Shown here piece after piece: positions 9,141 through 19,077 of a stretch of DNA of 64,000 bases (within the stretch, counting starts at the first letter, position 1; each line of letters begins with the position of its first letter). The translations under genes and the position numbers were made by a program. The stretch is from contig DAOTWG010000035.1 of the NCBI GenBank assembly GCA_034436015.1, forward strand, positions 24,791-88,790. The letters run 5' to 3'. Origin of the DNA: DAOTVX01 sp034436015. GTDB lineage: Bacteria > Chloroflexota > Anaerolineae > Anaerolineales > Villigracilaceae. The notes under the pieces are model-generated. The model was not told where the DNA came from. It did no database searches and saw only the letters and a program-made list of their open reading frames with translations.

Positions 9141-9995
9141 ATGGCGCTCTCATTCCGTTTTGGCACAGTGGGTTCCCCACTCGGCACCCCGCCACGACCG
9201 GGCGGGACGGTAGGCGGAATCCAATATACCGCTTCGCTTGGACTGGACGCGCTCGAATTGGCCTGGGTACAAGGGGTGCGCGTCAGCGAGGCGACCTGCG
9301 CGGCAATCAAACAGGCATCGACAGAACACGACGTCGCTCTCTCCATCCACGCGCCCTACTACATTAACCTGAACGCGGAAGAAAGCAAGTGGCCGCGTTT
9401 GCGCCGCTACCTGATGGATGCCGCCCATTATGGCAATCTGGCCGGTGCAACGGATGTAGTCTTCCATCCGGGATCGTATCTCAACATGAGTCCTGATCAG
9501 GCGTTAAACGTTGCTGCGCCACGTCTGCACGCCTGCGTGGAAGAACTACGCGCGGCTGGCAACCCCATTACCTTGCGGCCAGAGGCCATGGGCAAAGTAG
9601 CCGTCATCGGCTCTCTGGAGGATGTTTTGAGGCTCTCCGAGATTCCCGGCGTGGCGCCTTGCCTGGATTTTGCACACATGCACGCTCGCGCCGGCGATGG
9701 CAGCATGAACACCTATGAGGAATGGATGCGCGTGCTGGAGATCTATCAGCGGGCGCTGGGCGACGAGGCCCTGCAGAATCTCCACGTTCACCTTTCCGGC
9801 ATCGCCTATGGCCCACGCGGGGAAAGGAACCATCTTGTCCTGGAAGAGGCAGACCTCGACTTTGCGGCTATCTTTCGCGCGCTACGGGCCTCCAACAGTA
9901 AAGGACGCATCCTCTGCGAAAGTCCGGTGCTGGAAACCGATGCGCTGAAGTTCAAGCAGTTATGGCAGGAAATCAGCGGGGAGGAGAGAGAATGA
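9141..9995 (+). CDS. nfo: Endonuclease IV-type AP endonuclease (TIM barrel)
   Basis: 284 residues, typical length for Nfo. Metal ligands of the AP endonuclease 2 family are visible in order: SIHAPYYINL, VVFHPGSYL, LRPEAMGK, PCLDFAHMHAR, LHVHLSG and ILCESP. The enzyme cleaves the backbone 5' of abasic sites in base excision repair and uses three zinc ions. It follows dgkA by 15 nt and overlaps the GH1 gene by ATGA. Divergence from the E. coli sequence leaves open a related sugar-isomerase-like role, but the ligand set favours the nuclease. Confidence 0.88.
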   Translation: MALSFRFGTVGSPLGTPPRPGGTVGGIQYTASLGLDALELAWVQGVRVSEATCAAIKQASTEHDVALSIHAPYYINLNAEESKWPRLRRYLMDAAHYGNLAGATDVVFHPGSYLNMSPDQALNVAAPRLHACVEELRAAGNPITLRPEAMGKVAVIGSLEDVLRLSEIPGVAPCLDFAHMHARAGDGSMNTYEEWMRVLEIYQRALGDEALQNLHVHLSGIAYGPRGERNHLVLEEADLDFAAIFRALRASNSKGRILCESPVLETDALKFKQLWQEISGEERE

Positions 9996-11380
9996 CGACG
10001 CCACCCTTTCCGGAAACGTTCACCTGGGGCGTGGCTACCTCGGCTTACCAGATTGAAGGCGCCTGGAACAAGGACGGTAAAGGCCCTTCGATCTGGGACA
10101 CCTTCAGCCACACGCCGGGGAAGGTCGCGAACGGCGAGACCGGCGATGTCGCTGCCGATCACTACTACCGCTACAAAGATGACATTCGCCTGATGGCCGA
10201 GTTGGGCATTCCGGCCTATCGTTTCTCTGTGGCTTGGAGTCGCATCCTGCCGGAGGGAAGAGGAAAGGTGAACCCGAAGGGGTTGGGATTCTATGACCGC
10301 TTGGTGGATGAGCTGCTCAAGCATGCCATCGAGCCGTATGTTTGCCTCTTCCACTATGATTTGCCCCAGGCGCTTCAGGACTTGGGCGGCTGGCCGGAAC
10401 GACAGACTGCCTACTTGTTCGCCGACTACGCACGCCTTGTCGTCGCACGCCTGAGCGACCGTGTGCGAGTCTGGTTTACGCACAACGAACCCTGGGTGAG
10501 CGCTTTTGCAGGTTACTTCGCCGGCGAACACGCGCCCGGACTCCGAAACCCCGCCGCGGCGATGAAGGCCTTTCACCACCTTCTCCTCTCCCATGGGTTA
10601 GCCGTGGAAGCGATTCGCGCTGCCGCTAGGCAACCGGTCGCGATAGGGATTACGTTGAACCTGAGCCCGGTGCATCCGGCCAGCGATTCGCCCAAGGACC
10701 AAGCGGCCGCGCAACGAATGGATGTTGCCATCAACCGTCTGCAACTTGATCCTTTGCTCAAAGGCATATCGCCGTTGCAGGACTTCGCGCCCACCAAAGT
10801 TTTCCTGAAAGGATTGATGCGGGATGGTGATCTGGAGAAAATCCGTTCCCTCGACTTGTTAGGAATCAATTATTATACGCGCACGGTGGTCAAGCATGAC
10901 GCGAAATTCCCGGTGGTGGCCGCCTCGCTCGTGTATCCGCCCGGCAACGAATATTCGGCCATGTGGGAAATCTATCCTCAGGGAATCTACGAACTACTCA
11001 AGCGCGTTTGGGATGAATATCACCCGTCCTGTCAAATCATGGTCACCGAGAACGGTGTTCCGGTGCCGGACGGCGTAGATTTCGATGGGCGCGTCCGCGA
11101 CGAACGGCGAATTCGTTACCTGTATTCACATCTCGCCCAGGTCTGGCGTGCGATGGAAGATGGCGTGCCGGTCGGTGGATATTTTGTCTGGTCTTTCCTG
11201 GACAACTTCGAGTGGGCGTTGGGATACGCTCCGCGCTTTGGTCTGGTTTACGTGGATTACAAGACTCAGAAGCGCCTTGTGAAGGATAGTGGTTTTTGGT
11301 TCTCCCGCGTGGTACGCGAGAAGCGGCTGATAGCACCATCCGAAAGCAATCACGACGTCTCCTCCAGTCAGGGCACCTGA
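9992..11380 (+). CDS. GH1 beta-glucosidase
   Basis: 462 residues. The N-terminal TFTWGVATSAYQIEGAW is the GH1 signature, the acid/base Glu is in FTHNEPWV and the nucleophile Glu is in MVTENG; the C-terminal GYFVWSFLDNFEWA lines the substrate pocket. It hydrolyses beta-linked glucosides (or galactosides) in the cytoplasm, as no signal peptide is seen. The ATG overlaps the nfo stop as ATGA and is preceded by GGGGAGGAG; the frame extends 30 nt further upstream but without support. The 3' end overlaps the convergent helicase gene by 13 nt. Confidence 0.95.
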   Translation: MTTPPFPETFTWGVATSAYQIEGAWNKDGKGPSIWDTFSHTPGKVANGETGDVAADHYYRYKDDIRLMAELGIPAYRFSVAWSRILPEGRGKVNPKGLGFYDRLVDELLKHAIEPYVCLFHYDLPQALQDLGGWPERQTAYLFADYARLVVARLSDRVRVWFTHNEPWVSAFAGYFAGEHAPGLRNPAAAMKAFHHLLLSHGLAVEAIRAAARQPVAIGITLNLSPVHPASDSPKDQAAAQRMDVAINRLQLDPLLKGISPLQDFAPTKVFLKGLMRDGDLEKIRSLDLLGINYYTRTVVKHDAKFPVVAASLVYPPGNEYSAMWEIYPQGIYELLKRVWDEYHPSCQIMVTENGVPVPDGVDFDGRVRDERRIRYLYSHLAQVWRAMEDGVPVGGYFVWSFLDNFEWALGYAPRFGLVYVDYKTQKRLVKDSGFWFSRVVREKRLIAPSESNHDVSSSQGT

Positions 11381-13617
11381 CCTGTTTGTTGCTCCCACCA
11401 ACCCTGCAGGGCGGCGAAAGCCAGGGCTTGCGTCTGGTCGCCGTAACGGCCACTATTCCAGGTAATAATCAGTTCTTTTTTCGCGCGCGTAATACCAACA
11501 TAAAGCAGGCGCAACCGTTCGCGGACATAATCCAGCCGCGCGGCTTGCGTCGCTTCCCCCTCGCGATACCATTCGTACTCGCCAGTCGCTAGGGCAGCCC
11601 TTAATTGCGCCAGCGCCTCCGCCTGCAGGTTGAGGCCGTTGCGAACAAACCATTTCTCGGCGATGTAACGGTCATTCGGCTGTCCGGCAGGAAAATCATA
11701 GTTGTTTACAGAGATCAGGTAGACGCGATCCCACTCCAATCCTTTCGCTCTATGAATTGTAGCGACGACGACCTTGCCGCGATAGCGTTGGGGGTCAAAA
11801 CCCGAATCATCTGCCGAAAACCCGATGAAACGCCGTTCATTTCTAGCGATCCGCTTCAATTCCTCGGCAAACTCAGGGAGGCGCCAGTCGGGGTGACTCC
11901 TGGCAGCCTGTTCGAACACCAGCGCCAATTTATGGGCAAGCGCCAGGTCATGCCCGGCGGTGAACACGTCCTGTCCAAGCGCCAGAAGCATCTGGTCTAT
12001 CGGTAACAGGGCGATTCCCTGCCAGCGGCGGGCCAGGCGACGGAAGGTTTCGAGTTCCTCGAGGACGCCCGCGTCCTCAACGCGGAGCGGCGTTTCTTGA
12101 ATCTCCTTCAACCAGTCGCGAATCGGGGTTGGCGCGAGGAACGCCTCTACGTTGGAACACTTCCGTATCAGCCCTGCTGCGCGCTCCTCTTTATCCCTGT
12201 TCCCCGATGCCATCCCCTGCTCGTCGACCCCCCGCCAGGCCAGGTAGGCGCGGGCAAGTTTAAGCGCCGATTCCGGACTGGCGAGGTATTCCAGAATCGC
12301 CGCCAAACGAGCAGCAGCCAGGCGAGTGGACGACGTGCTGGCAAGGAGTTCAAAGTACGGGATGCCGCGTTTTTGTAACGCTTCGATCACGGTTACGCCG
12401 CGTTGATTGCTTGGCGTCAACACGGCTACTGTGGACTCTTGGCGCTGCGGCAACCAACGTTCGAGCGAGGCGATGACAGCCTCTACTTCCTCATCAGGAG
12501 AATACTTGCGGCCGATGAGTCTGACGCCGGCCAAATGCTCCGGCGGATTCGGTTGTGGATCGTCGGCCGGCACCGGCTGGATGTACGGAGGAGCCAAGGC
12601 ATCGCGCACGGCGACTTCCGGATGAGCTGTCTGCACCCACGCGATCAAGGAATTCGCCAGGCGAAGAATGGCAGGCTGTGAACGACCCGACTCGGGCAAT
12701 TCGCGACGGAGGTCGGCTTCCGATTCTAAGAAGCGTAAGAGATGACGCGGACTGGCCGTGGTGAACGTCTCGTAGATGGCCTGGTTCGGGTCTCCAACGC
12801 GCACCCAGTTCCCGCCAGGGCCGGCCAGCAAGCGCAACATGCGCTCCTGAAGTTCGGAGGAATCCTGGGCCTCATCCTCGAGAATGTAAGGCCATCGGTA
12901 GCGCAGACGTTCGAGATATTCCTCGTCGCGTTCCAGCAGATCGAGCGCCAGGCGGATAAGATCATCGAAGTCCACGGCGCCGCGATAGGCCAGGGCGCGC
13001 TGATACTCGCTGTAAATGGTCAGCCCCATCTCGGCCAGAGACAGCGGCGCAGGGGCCTCCTCTAGCAAGGCGCGGAGTCTTTCTGGCGTCAGGCGCCGGT
13101 CTTTCGCCGTCCGGATGAACGCCAGAGCCACATCTTCCAGCAGGTCAGGTAAGTCCTGGCGTTGAACTTGGCTTCTTTCCCGGTCGTTCCAGTCTGGCTT
13201 GAGATAGGCGTCTAGATGCGACGCGTTCGCCTGAAGATACGCTTCCACCGCCTGGCGGAGAATGAGGATTGCTTCGCGTTCATCCACGATGGTGAAGCGT
13301 TCTTCCAGGCCGACTGCGGCAGGTTTTTCGCGCACGATGTCGTGCGCCAGGCCATGCAGCGTGCGGACGCGGTACCCCAATGGAATGGGGATACCAAGGA
13401 AACCCCTGATGCGGGTTTCAAAATTGTCCACTGCCGAATTGACCAATGTGACGATGAGCACTTCCTGGTCTTCTGCCAGTTCCCCACGGCGAATCAACTG
13501 CGCAGCCAACGCAGCCAGCGTATGCGTTTTGCCGGCGCCGGGCACAGCCGACACCCCCATCTTGCCGCCGCGATAGGCCAGGACTGCCTCTTGGGAAGGA
13601 CGAGGGAGGAAGGTCAT
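11368..13617 (-). CDS. UvrD/Rep-family ATP-dependent DNA helicase (superfamily 1)
   Basis: 749 residues. Walker A AVPGAGKTHT, motif II EDEAQDSS, motif III VRVGDPNQAIY, motif V ATIHRAKGLEWD and motif VI LLYVGITRAKKEL appear in SF1A order. The protein unwinds DNA 3'-5' and belongs to the UvrD/Rep/PcrA group, though it is shorter and more divergent than true UvrD, so its precise repair or replication role is uncertain. The ATG at 13617 lies 1 nt after the aldo/keto reductase stop, so the two are cotranscribed. The C-terminus overlaps the beta-glucosidase gene on the other strand. Confidence 0.92.
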   Translation of the reverse strand: MTFLPRPSQEAVLAYRGGKMGVSAVPGAGKTHTLAALAAQLIRRGELAEDQEVLIVTLVNSAVDNFETRIRGFLGIPIPLGYRVRTLHGLAHDIVREKPAAVGLEERFTIVDEREAILILRQAVEAYLQANASHLDAYLKPDWNDRERSQVQRQDLPDLLEDVALAFIRTAKDRRLTPERLRALLEEAPAPLSLAEMGLTIYSEYQRALAYRGAVDFDDLIRLALDLLERDEEYLERLRYRWPYILEDEAQDSSELQERMLRLLAGPGGNWVRVGDPNQAIYETFTTASPRHLLRFLESEADLRRELPESGRSQPAILRLANSLIAWVQTAHPEVAVRDALAPPYIQPVPADDPQPNPPEHLAGVRLIGRKYSPDEEVEAVIASLERWLPQRQESTVAVLTPSNQRGVTVIEALQKRGIPYFELLASTSSTRLAAARLAAILEYLASPESALKLARAYLAWRGVDEQGMASGNRDKEERAAGLIRKCSNVEAFLAPTPIRDWLKEIQETPLRVEDAGVLEELETFRRLARRWQGIALLPIDQMLLALGQDVFTAGHDLALAHKLALVFEQAARSHPDWRLPEFAEELKRIARNERRFIGFSADDSGFDPQRYRGKVVVATIHRAKGLEWDRVYLISVNNYDFPAGQPNDRYIAEKWFVRNGLNLQAEALAQLRAALATGEYEWYREGEATQAARLDYVRERLRLLYVGITRAKKELIITWNSGRYGDQTQALAFAALQGWWEQQTGQVP

Positions 13618-13618
13618 T

Positions 13619-14611
13619 TCACTCGTTCAAGATCGCTTCAATCTCCTCTAACTCTTCTGGAGAGAAGGAAAGGTTGTCCAACGCGCCCAGGTTTTGCTCC
13701 AATTGTGCGACCCGGCTGGCGCCAACCAGCGCCGAGGTGATCTGAGGAAGGCGCAACACCCAGGCTAGAGCCATCTGCGCCAGCGTTTGTCCGCGCCGAC
13801 GTGCGATTGCGTTCAAACGACGCACTTTGGGCAAACTGCGTTCCACATCCTCTCCGGTCAGCCAGACGCGCTCGGTGCGGCTGGCACGCGCATCTTGCGG
13901 AATGCCGTTTAGGTAACGGTCGGTGAGCAAGCCCTGCGCCAGCGGCGAGAAGACGATGCAGCCAATCCCCTCTTGTTCCAGCACGTCTAGTAATCCTTGT
14001 TCTATAGAGCGATTGAACATATTGTAGGGTGGCTGATGAATGAGCAAAGGCGTGCCGAGTTCACGCAGGATTCGGGCAGCCGCGCGGGTTTGTTCCGGCG
14101 AATAAGAAGAGATGCCCACATAGAGTGCTCGTCCGCTGCGGACAATGTAATCAAGCGCTCCCATGGTTTCCTCCAGCGGCGTTTCCGGGTCGGGGCGGTG
14201 GTGATAGAAGATATCCACGTAATCAACCCCTAGGCGTTTGAGCGACTGGTCTAGGCTGGCAATCAGGTATTTGCGCGAGCCAAGGTCGCCGTAGGGCCCC
14301 GGCCACATCTCCCAGCCGGCCTTCGTGGAGATGACCAGTTCGTCGCGGTAAGAGGCGAAATCCTGCTTTAAGAGTCTTCCAAGCGTTTCCTCTGCAGAAC
14401 CGGGTGGCGGGCCATAGTTGTTGGCTAAATCGAAGTGGGTGACGCCATGATCGAAGGCATAGCGAGCAATGGCGCGGGCGTTCTCGAACGAGTCCACGCC
14501 GCCAAAGTTGTACCACCAGCCGAGTGAAATGGGCGGTAGTTTCAGCCCGCTGCGGCCAACGCGCACGTAGGACATCGAATCGTAGCGTGTTGCTGAGGCA
14601 AGGTAGGACAT
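13619..14611 (-). CDS. Aldo/keto reductase (YghZ-like)
   Basis: 330 residues. The TIM-barrel fold shows the catalytic tetrad: FDLANNYG (Asp and Tyr), VISTKAGW (Lys) and IFYHHRPDP (His), plus the C-terminal NADPH site ALVGASRVAQLEQNL. Similarity is closest to YghZ-type reductases, which reduce glyceraldehyde-3-phosphate or methylglyoxal-like aldehydes. I chose the ATG at 14611, which has AAGGAAG 7 nt upstream; an upstream ATG at 14677 and a downstream one at 14575 lack ribosome binding sites. It is followed within 1 nt by the helicase gene. True substrate is unknown. Confidence 0.92.
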   Translation of the reverse strand: MSYLASATRYDSMSYVRVGRSGLKLPPISLGWWYNFGGVDSFENARAIARYAFDHGVTHFDLANNYGPPPGSAEETLGRLLKQDFASYRDELVISTKAGWEMWPGPYGDLGSRKYLIASLDQSLKRLGVDYVDIFYHHRPDPETPLEETMGALDYIVRSGRALYVGISSYSPEQTRAAARILRELGTPLLIHQPPYNMFNRSIEQGLLDVLEQEGIGCIVFSPLAQGLLTDRYLNGIPQDARASRTERVWLTGEDVERSLPKVRRLNAIARRRGQTLAQMALAWVLRLPQITSALVGASRVAQLEQNLGALDNLSFSPEELEEIEAILNE

Positions 14612-14658
14612 AGGGAAACTTCCTTGGATAGGAGACGGCAGACAGCAGGCGGAGAGCG

Positions 14659-15429
14659 TTAATCCTCCCATTGCCATTGCCGTAGAGAGGCCAATACAGG
14701 ATAGGCAGTCATGTCTAATTGCAGCGGCGTTACTGAGACATAACCGGCTTTCAGGGCGCCGAAGTCGGTCCCTTCCTCTGGGACGCCGTCGGGTTCCTCG
14801 CCGCCGATCCAGTAATAAGGTCGTCCGCGTGGGTCAAGGCGCTTTTCCAGTGCGTCGCGGTAGATGCGCAACCCTTGCCGGGTGACCCGAATTCCCTTCC
14901 ATTGCGCCTCGGGCAGACGAGGGACATTGACGTTGAGAAGAACGCCCTGCGGCAAACCATGGTGCATCACAGCGGCAACAATCCGCCGTGCCACGCGTGC
15001 CGCCGGCCCAAAATCGGGCAACTCGTTGGATGGTGATGCCTCGAGCGAGATGGCTACCCCCGGCACGCCAGCCGTAATGACCGCTTCCATGGCAGCCGTT
15101 ACCGTGCCGGAGTAGGTAATATCCTGCCCGATGTTCTCGCGCGGGTTGACACCGGAGACAACGATATCGAATTTGCGCGGCACCAGGCCAAGCGCCGCCA
15201 ACGCCACACAGTCCGAAGGCGCGCCGTCCGTAGCGTAAGCGGTCGTACCGTCGGCCAATCGCACCTCGTTCACCCGCAATGGGCGTTCCATCGTTTTCAC
15301 GTGGCCCGAAGCGCTCCAGTTTCGCTCGGGAGCAACCACGATCACTTCGCCAAGTTTTCGCATTTCCTGCGCCAGCGCCAGCAGACCGGGAGATTGAACG
15401 CCGTCGTCGTTGGTAACCAAGATGCGCAT
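14659..15429 (-). CDS. surE: 5'/3'-nucleotidase SurE (copy 1)
   Basis: 256 residues. Metal-binding motif VTNDDG at the N-terminus, the ERNWSASGH segment, and VVSGVNPRENIGQD with the conserved Asn and following YSGTVTAAMEA identify SurE, which removes phosphate from nucleoside monophosphates. The usual Gly after GVN is replaced by PRE, a small departure from the family. It starts 43 nt after the glnE stop, with GGAG before the ATG and a possible -10 (TAAAAT, 15475-15470) overlapping the glnE stop codon. A second, diverged copy lies at 27123. Confidence 0.95.
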   Translation of the reverse strand: MRILVTNDDGVQSPGLLALAQEMRKLGEVIVVAPERNWSASGHVKTMERPLRVNEVRLADGTTAYATDGAPSDCVALAALGLVPRKFDIVVSGVNPRENIGQDITYSGTVTAAMEAVITAGVPGVAISLEASPSNELPDFGPAARVARRIVAAVMHHGLPQGVLLNVNVPRLPEAQWKGIRVTRQGLRIYRDALEKRLDPRGRPYYWIGGEEPDGVPEEGTDFGALKAGYVSVTPLQLDMTAYPVLASLRQWQWED

Positions 15430-15472
15430 GATTCTCCATTGGATTCTCTTTAGGAATGGATGTTCCCCAATT

Positions 15473-18400
15473 TTACCCTAGAAGGCGTGCGCTCATTTCC
15501 TGTACATCACTAGCGTAACGCCGGATATCCTCTTGCAGACGGGCGGTATCGTTGCCATAGAGCAAACGTCGTGCAAGGAAGGCAAACGCCTCGCTATCTG
15601 CTGGCGGGAGAGTCACATCGCTGGCATTGCCACGCACAACGCGCAAAGCGTCAATCAACCAGCGGAAGAAGGTATGCGCCTTGCGCAGGCGCGTGTAGTC
15701 CGATTCGGAGAGCACCCCTATCCTATGCAAGGCGTCGAGGGCGGCGCGTGTATTCGTGGTGCGCGCCTCAGGATGCTCGGCGCCGTGATTGATTTGCAAT
15801 CCCTGCACCAGGTATTCCAAATCAGCCAAGCCGCCTGGGCTGAACTTGGCATTGAACGTCCCACCGCTGACCAAGTGACGCATCTGCCGCTCGCGCATGG
15901 CGCGCATGGCGACCACATCGAAGGGGCCGCTGTGGTACACGTACAGGTCGCGCAAATCGCAAATCTGGCGGGCAAACGCTTCATCTCCTAGTATCGGACG
16001 CAACCTAATCAGCGCCTGCCGTTCATAGACCCAGGCCGGCCCATCGGGAGCATAGTAGCGGCGAAACGCCTCGAATGCTACCGCCAGACTCCCGTGTTTG
16101 CCATAAGGCCTTAACTGCAAATCAATATGGAAGATTCCATCCTGACGCGTTTGGATTGTCCTTAGCATAGCCTCGACCAAGCGCTCGAAGTATTCGCCGC
16201 TGGAGATGCGCTTGGGACCGTCTGTCGTCCCGACACCGTTGTACAGAAACATGAGTTCAATATCAGAGGCGAATCCGAGTTCGCGTCCGCCAAATTTGCC
16301 AAGAGCACACACGACCAGCGGACAGATGGCGCCGTCGCCTTGACGTGGGTCGCCGTGTTGCGCGCGCAGTTCATCCTGGCAGCGCGCAAGAGCCTCCTGA
16401 ATGACCACCTCGGCCAATTCGGTCAGTTCGACGGCGAAATCCCAAAACTCGGCCGTCATGCCAAGGATGTGACGCATGTCTATGCGGAAAAGTTCACGGT
16501 CTTTGAAGGCATTCAGGGTTGCGCGCCAATCCGCTCCTCCTGACGAGGCCAGCATGCCTCTCAATTCTTCTTCCAGCTGCGTGCGACTCTTGGTTGTGCG
16601 CAGGGCCTTGACATCACGTACGACCGGAAACAACTCCGCATATTGCATGCGCAGGAAATCTTCCCATAGGAAATTGCTGACTCCCAGGACTCTCGCCAAC
16701 GCGTTCAGGACTTCCGGGCGTTCGATAGATGCCAATTCATCCGGCCAGTTCGGACGTTGGAAAAGGCGAAAGATAAATTCGCGAAAATGCAACAGAGCAG
16801 TCTCCGGGTTTGGACAACGCGGTAGGAGGTGCGTGAAATGCTTGATAAGCACCGCAGCGGCGCGCAATTCGCGTTGGCGTTGCGCGTCGGTAATCTTACG
16901 CCCGTTGCTGTCGGTCACATAGAGCACATCCTGTACGCGCCGCCCAACGGAGCGCACAATCACCCGCGCGATGTAGATGCGGTAGAAGGCTAGCGCGTTG
17001 GTAAACTCGTATAGGAAGCCAATCGTATCCGGCGCGTCAATACGCAGCACGGTGTAATGCGGCGAGCTCTCGTTGTCTATTTCGATGGCAACCGGCAGGA
17101 GAGGCGTTTCCTCACCAGCGACATCATGAAAGGCCGCGCCCACGCGCTTGGCCAATTCGCCGCGCGCCTCGCGCCGGCGTCCGGCGCGCATCATCCGAAG
17201 CAGGGCGATTAAGTCTTGGGTATACCGCCCCCAAAGGTCAGGGGAAAAAGGCCGCACCGGTTTAACCGTGAATACGTCCACAATCTTGCGCTTCCCTGCT
17301 TCGCGACGATCTGCGCTGGTTGAACCAGCGTTAGCCCCTTGCTCCTCCGGTTCGTAAGTGAATACGAAACCATCCAGGATATTCATGCCGTAGACAAAGA
17401 GCAGGCCGCAGATAAGCGACAGCTCGCCAGGGTAGTCATAGGCCACAATGGTGACTCGCCAACGCCCGCCCTCGATTGGAACTGCCTCGACGACGGCCTG
17501 ACGTTCCGCGTTTAATTGGGCGGCCAGTGCAGCATGGTGACGGATTTCCTCCGGCAGGAATACCTCAACATAGGAAGCATCCATGCGCGCCAGGTGCATC
17601 TCCACCTGTTGCTTATCGGCGGATGGGCTTTCGGCCGGAGATTCTTGGCCCAATTTTCGCAGGAAGATCGCGCGGATCGCCCGACGATGTTGCTCATAGC
17701 GGGCGACGAAGTTCTCTCCAGCCTGCGCCCCCTCGAAGCCTAAGCGACGCGCGAGCAGCGCGATGGCCATTGGCTCAGATGGCAAGGAGTATGTTTGACG
17801 ATAATCCATGATTTGGAGGTAATGCTCCACGGTGCGCAGGAAGATATATCCTTCTGTCAGGACAGCGGCCTCCGCCGGGCTGAGCAAGCCTTCCTCGCGC
17901 AGGCGCGGAATGGCTTTGAGCGTCACGCGCGTACGAATGTGTGGGCGCGTCATCTGTAATGCCTGCACAACGAACTCGATGTCGCGTATCGAGCCGGCGC
18001 CCAGCTTCACTTCACCCCATTCTCTCCCTTTTTGTCGGAGGAATTCTTCGGTGCGTTGTTTCACTGCGAAGGTCTCGGCGCGCACCTGCTCAGCAGAGAC
18101 GCGATGAATGATCGCTTCCACCTCGCGGCGCAAATCCTCGCCTAAGGGTAAATCGCCGGCAATTGGCCGAAACTTCAACAACGCCTGTTTTTCCCACAAA
18201 CGAGCGTGCTCGCTCAGATAGCGCAGAAAGCCCTCAAATGTGGAGACCAGGGGGCCGCTTTGCCCCCACGGACGCAAGCGCGTATCCACGCGGTATAGGA
18301 AGCCCTCGCCGGTGGGAAGGGAGAGGATCTCAATCAGTTTTTCTGCCAGCGGCGCGTAATCCCTCGCGCCTTGATGAGCCACGAAGATGAGATCAATATC

Positions 18401-19036
18401 GGAGCTGTAATTGAGTTCATAGCCGCCCAACTTACCGAGCGCGATGACGACGAACCCTTCGGCACTCAGGCCGGCTTGCTCACAGGCAAGGGTCAGGGCA
18501 GCGCGCGTCAAGCCAATTGCCATGCGTGAGAGTTGCGAGAAAACCGTCCGCAAGTCATATAGATCGAGCAGATCGCTGACGCCGACCCGCAAGAGTTCGA
18601 GACGTTGATAGCGACGTAAAGCGTCTATCTTATCGGGATAGGTCGGCGCGGCGCGCATCGCTTCTTCTGCCTCGGCCTGTAAGCGGTCTATGGTCTTGCG
18701 CTCCGTCAACGCCCGGCGCGTGTGAAATAGAGCCAGCGAGGCCGGATTGCCTAGCAAGATTTCCGAAAGGAACTGACTCGCCGAAAAAAGCGTGACCAGG
18801 CTTTCTATAGTGCGTGGATGTTGCTCCAAGTCGTTAAAGAGCGTCGGACCACTGGCTTCAGCAAGGCGTTCGAAATAGACCAAGGCTCGATCCGGATCGG
18901 CGGCAGAGGCCAGCGCGGTCAGCAGAGGAGTCAAACAAGGCGCGAAGGCATCGCCGTAACGCCTTTCCAGCTCGCGCAAGCGGGTTTGTGCTGCATCCAC
19001 ATTGACAAAGAAAGAAAGATCCAACGCATTCATCAT
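15473..19036 (-). CDS. glnE: GlnE-type glutamine synthetase adenylyltransferase with two internal ACT domains
   Basis: 1187 residues, some 200 longer than classical GlnE. First nucleotidyltransferase domain: ALGKLGGYELNYSSDIDLI at about 198-216, followed by a GlnE/GlnD-type helical domain (LGAGSIRDIEF, about 350). Two ACT-like domains follow at about 525-600 (VTIVAYDYPGELSLICGLL) and about 659-720 (VLRIDAPDTIGFLYEFTNAL). The second nucleotidyltransferase, ALGKFGGRELGFASDIEL, is at about 912-930 with its helical domain (GGLADLEYLVQGLQ). GlnE adenylylates and deadenylylates glutamine synthetase. ACT pairs are normally found in GlnD, where they bind glutamine, so this protein may sense glutamine itself. 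The ATG pair at 19036/19033 follows a TATAAT by 10 nt without a ribosome binding site. Confidence 0.9.
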   Translation of the reverse strand: MMNALDLSFFVNVDAAQTRLRELERRYGDAFAPCLTPLLTALASAADPDRALVYFERLAEASGPTLFNDLEQHPRTIESLVTLFSASQFLSEILLGNPASLALFHTRRALTERKTIDRLQAEAEEAMRAAPTYPDKIDALRRYQRLELLRVGVSDLLDLYDLRTVFSQLSRMAIGLTRAALTLACEQAGLSAEGFVVIALGKLGGYELNYSSDIDLIFVAHQGARDYAPLAEKLIEILSLPTGEGFLYRVDTRLRPWGQSGPLVSTFEGFLRYLSEHARLWEKQALLKFRPIAGDLPLGEDLRREVEAIIHRVSAEQVRAETFAVKQRTEEFLRQKGREWGEVKLGAGSIRDIEFVVQALQMTRPHIRTRVTLKAIPRLREEGLLSPAEAAVLTEGYIFLRTVEHYLQIMDYRQTYSLPSEPMAIALLARRLGFEGAQAGENFVARYEQHRRAIRAIFLRKLGQESPAESPSADKQQVEMHLARMDASYVEVFLPEEIRHHAALAAQLNAERQAVVEAVPIEGGRWRVTIVAYDYPGELSLICGLLFVYGMNILDGFVFTYEPEEQGANAGSTSADRREAGKRKIVDVFTVKPVRPFSPDLWGRYTQDLIALLRMMRAGRRREARGELAKRVGAAFHDVAGEETPLLPVAIEIDNESSPHYTVLRIDAPDTIGFLYEFTNALAFYRIYIARVIVRSVGRRVQDVLYVTDSNGRKITDAQRQRELRAAAVLIKHFTHLLPRCPNPETALLHFREFIFRLFQRPNWPDELASIERPEVLNALARVLGVSNFLWEDFLRMQYAELFPVVRDVKALRTTKSRTQLEEELRGMLASSGGADWRATLNAFKDRELFRIDMRHILGMTAEFWDFAVELTELAEVVIQEALARCQDELRAQHGDPRQGDGAICPLVVCALGKFGGRELGFASDIELMFLYNGVGTTDGPKRISSGEYFERLVEAMLRTIQTRQDGIFHIDLQLRPYGKHGSLAVAFEAFRRYYAPDGPAWVYERQALIRLRPILGDEAFARQICDLRDLYVYHSGPFDVVAMRAMRERQMRHLVSGGTFNAKFSPGGLADLEYLVQGLQINHGAEHPEARTTNTRAALDALHRIGVLSESDYTRLRKAHTFFRWLIDALRVVRGNASDVTLPPADSEAFAFLARRLLYGNDTARLQEDIRRYASDVQEMSARLLG

Positions 19037-19046
19037 GCCATAGACG

Positions 19047-19052
19047 ATTATA
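19047..19052 (-). promoter_or_regulatory. -10 element of glnE, near-leaderless
   Basis: TATAAT on the minus strand at 19052-19047, ten bases before the glnE ATG at 19036. No good -35 is visible and there is no room for a Shine-Dalgarno between the predicted start site (about 19040) and the ATG. Confidence 0.55.
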
Positions 19053-19077
19053 CCCGCGCCGCCTGCGCGGGAAACGG

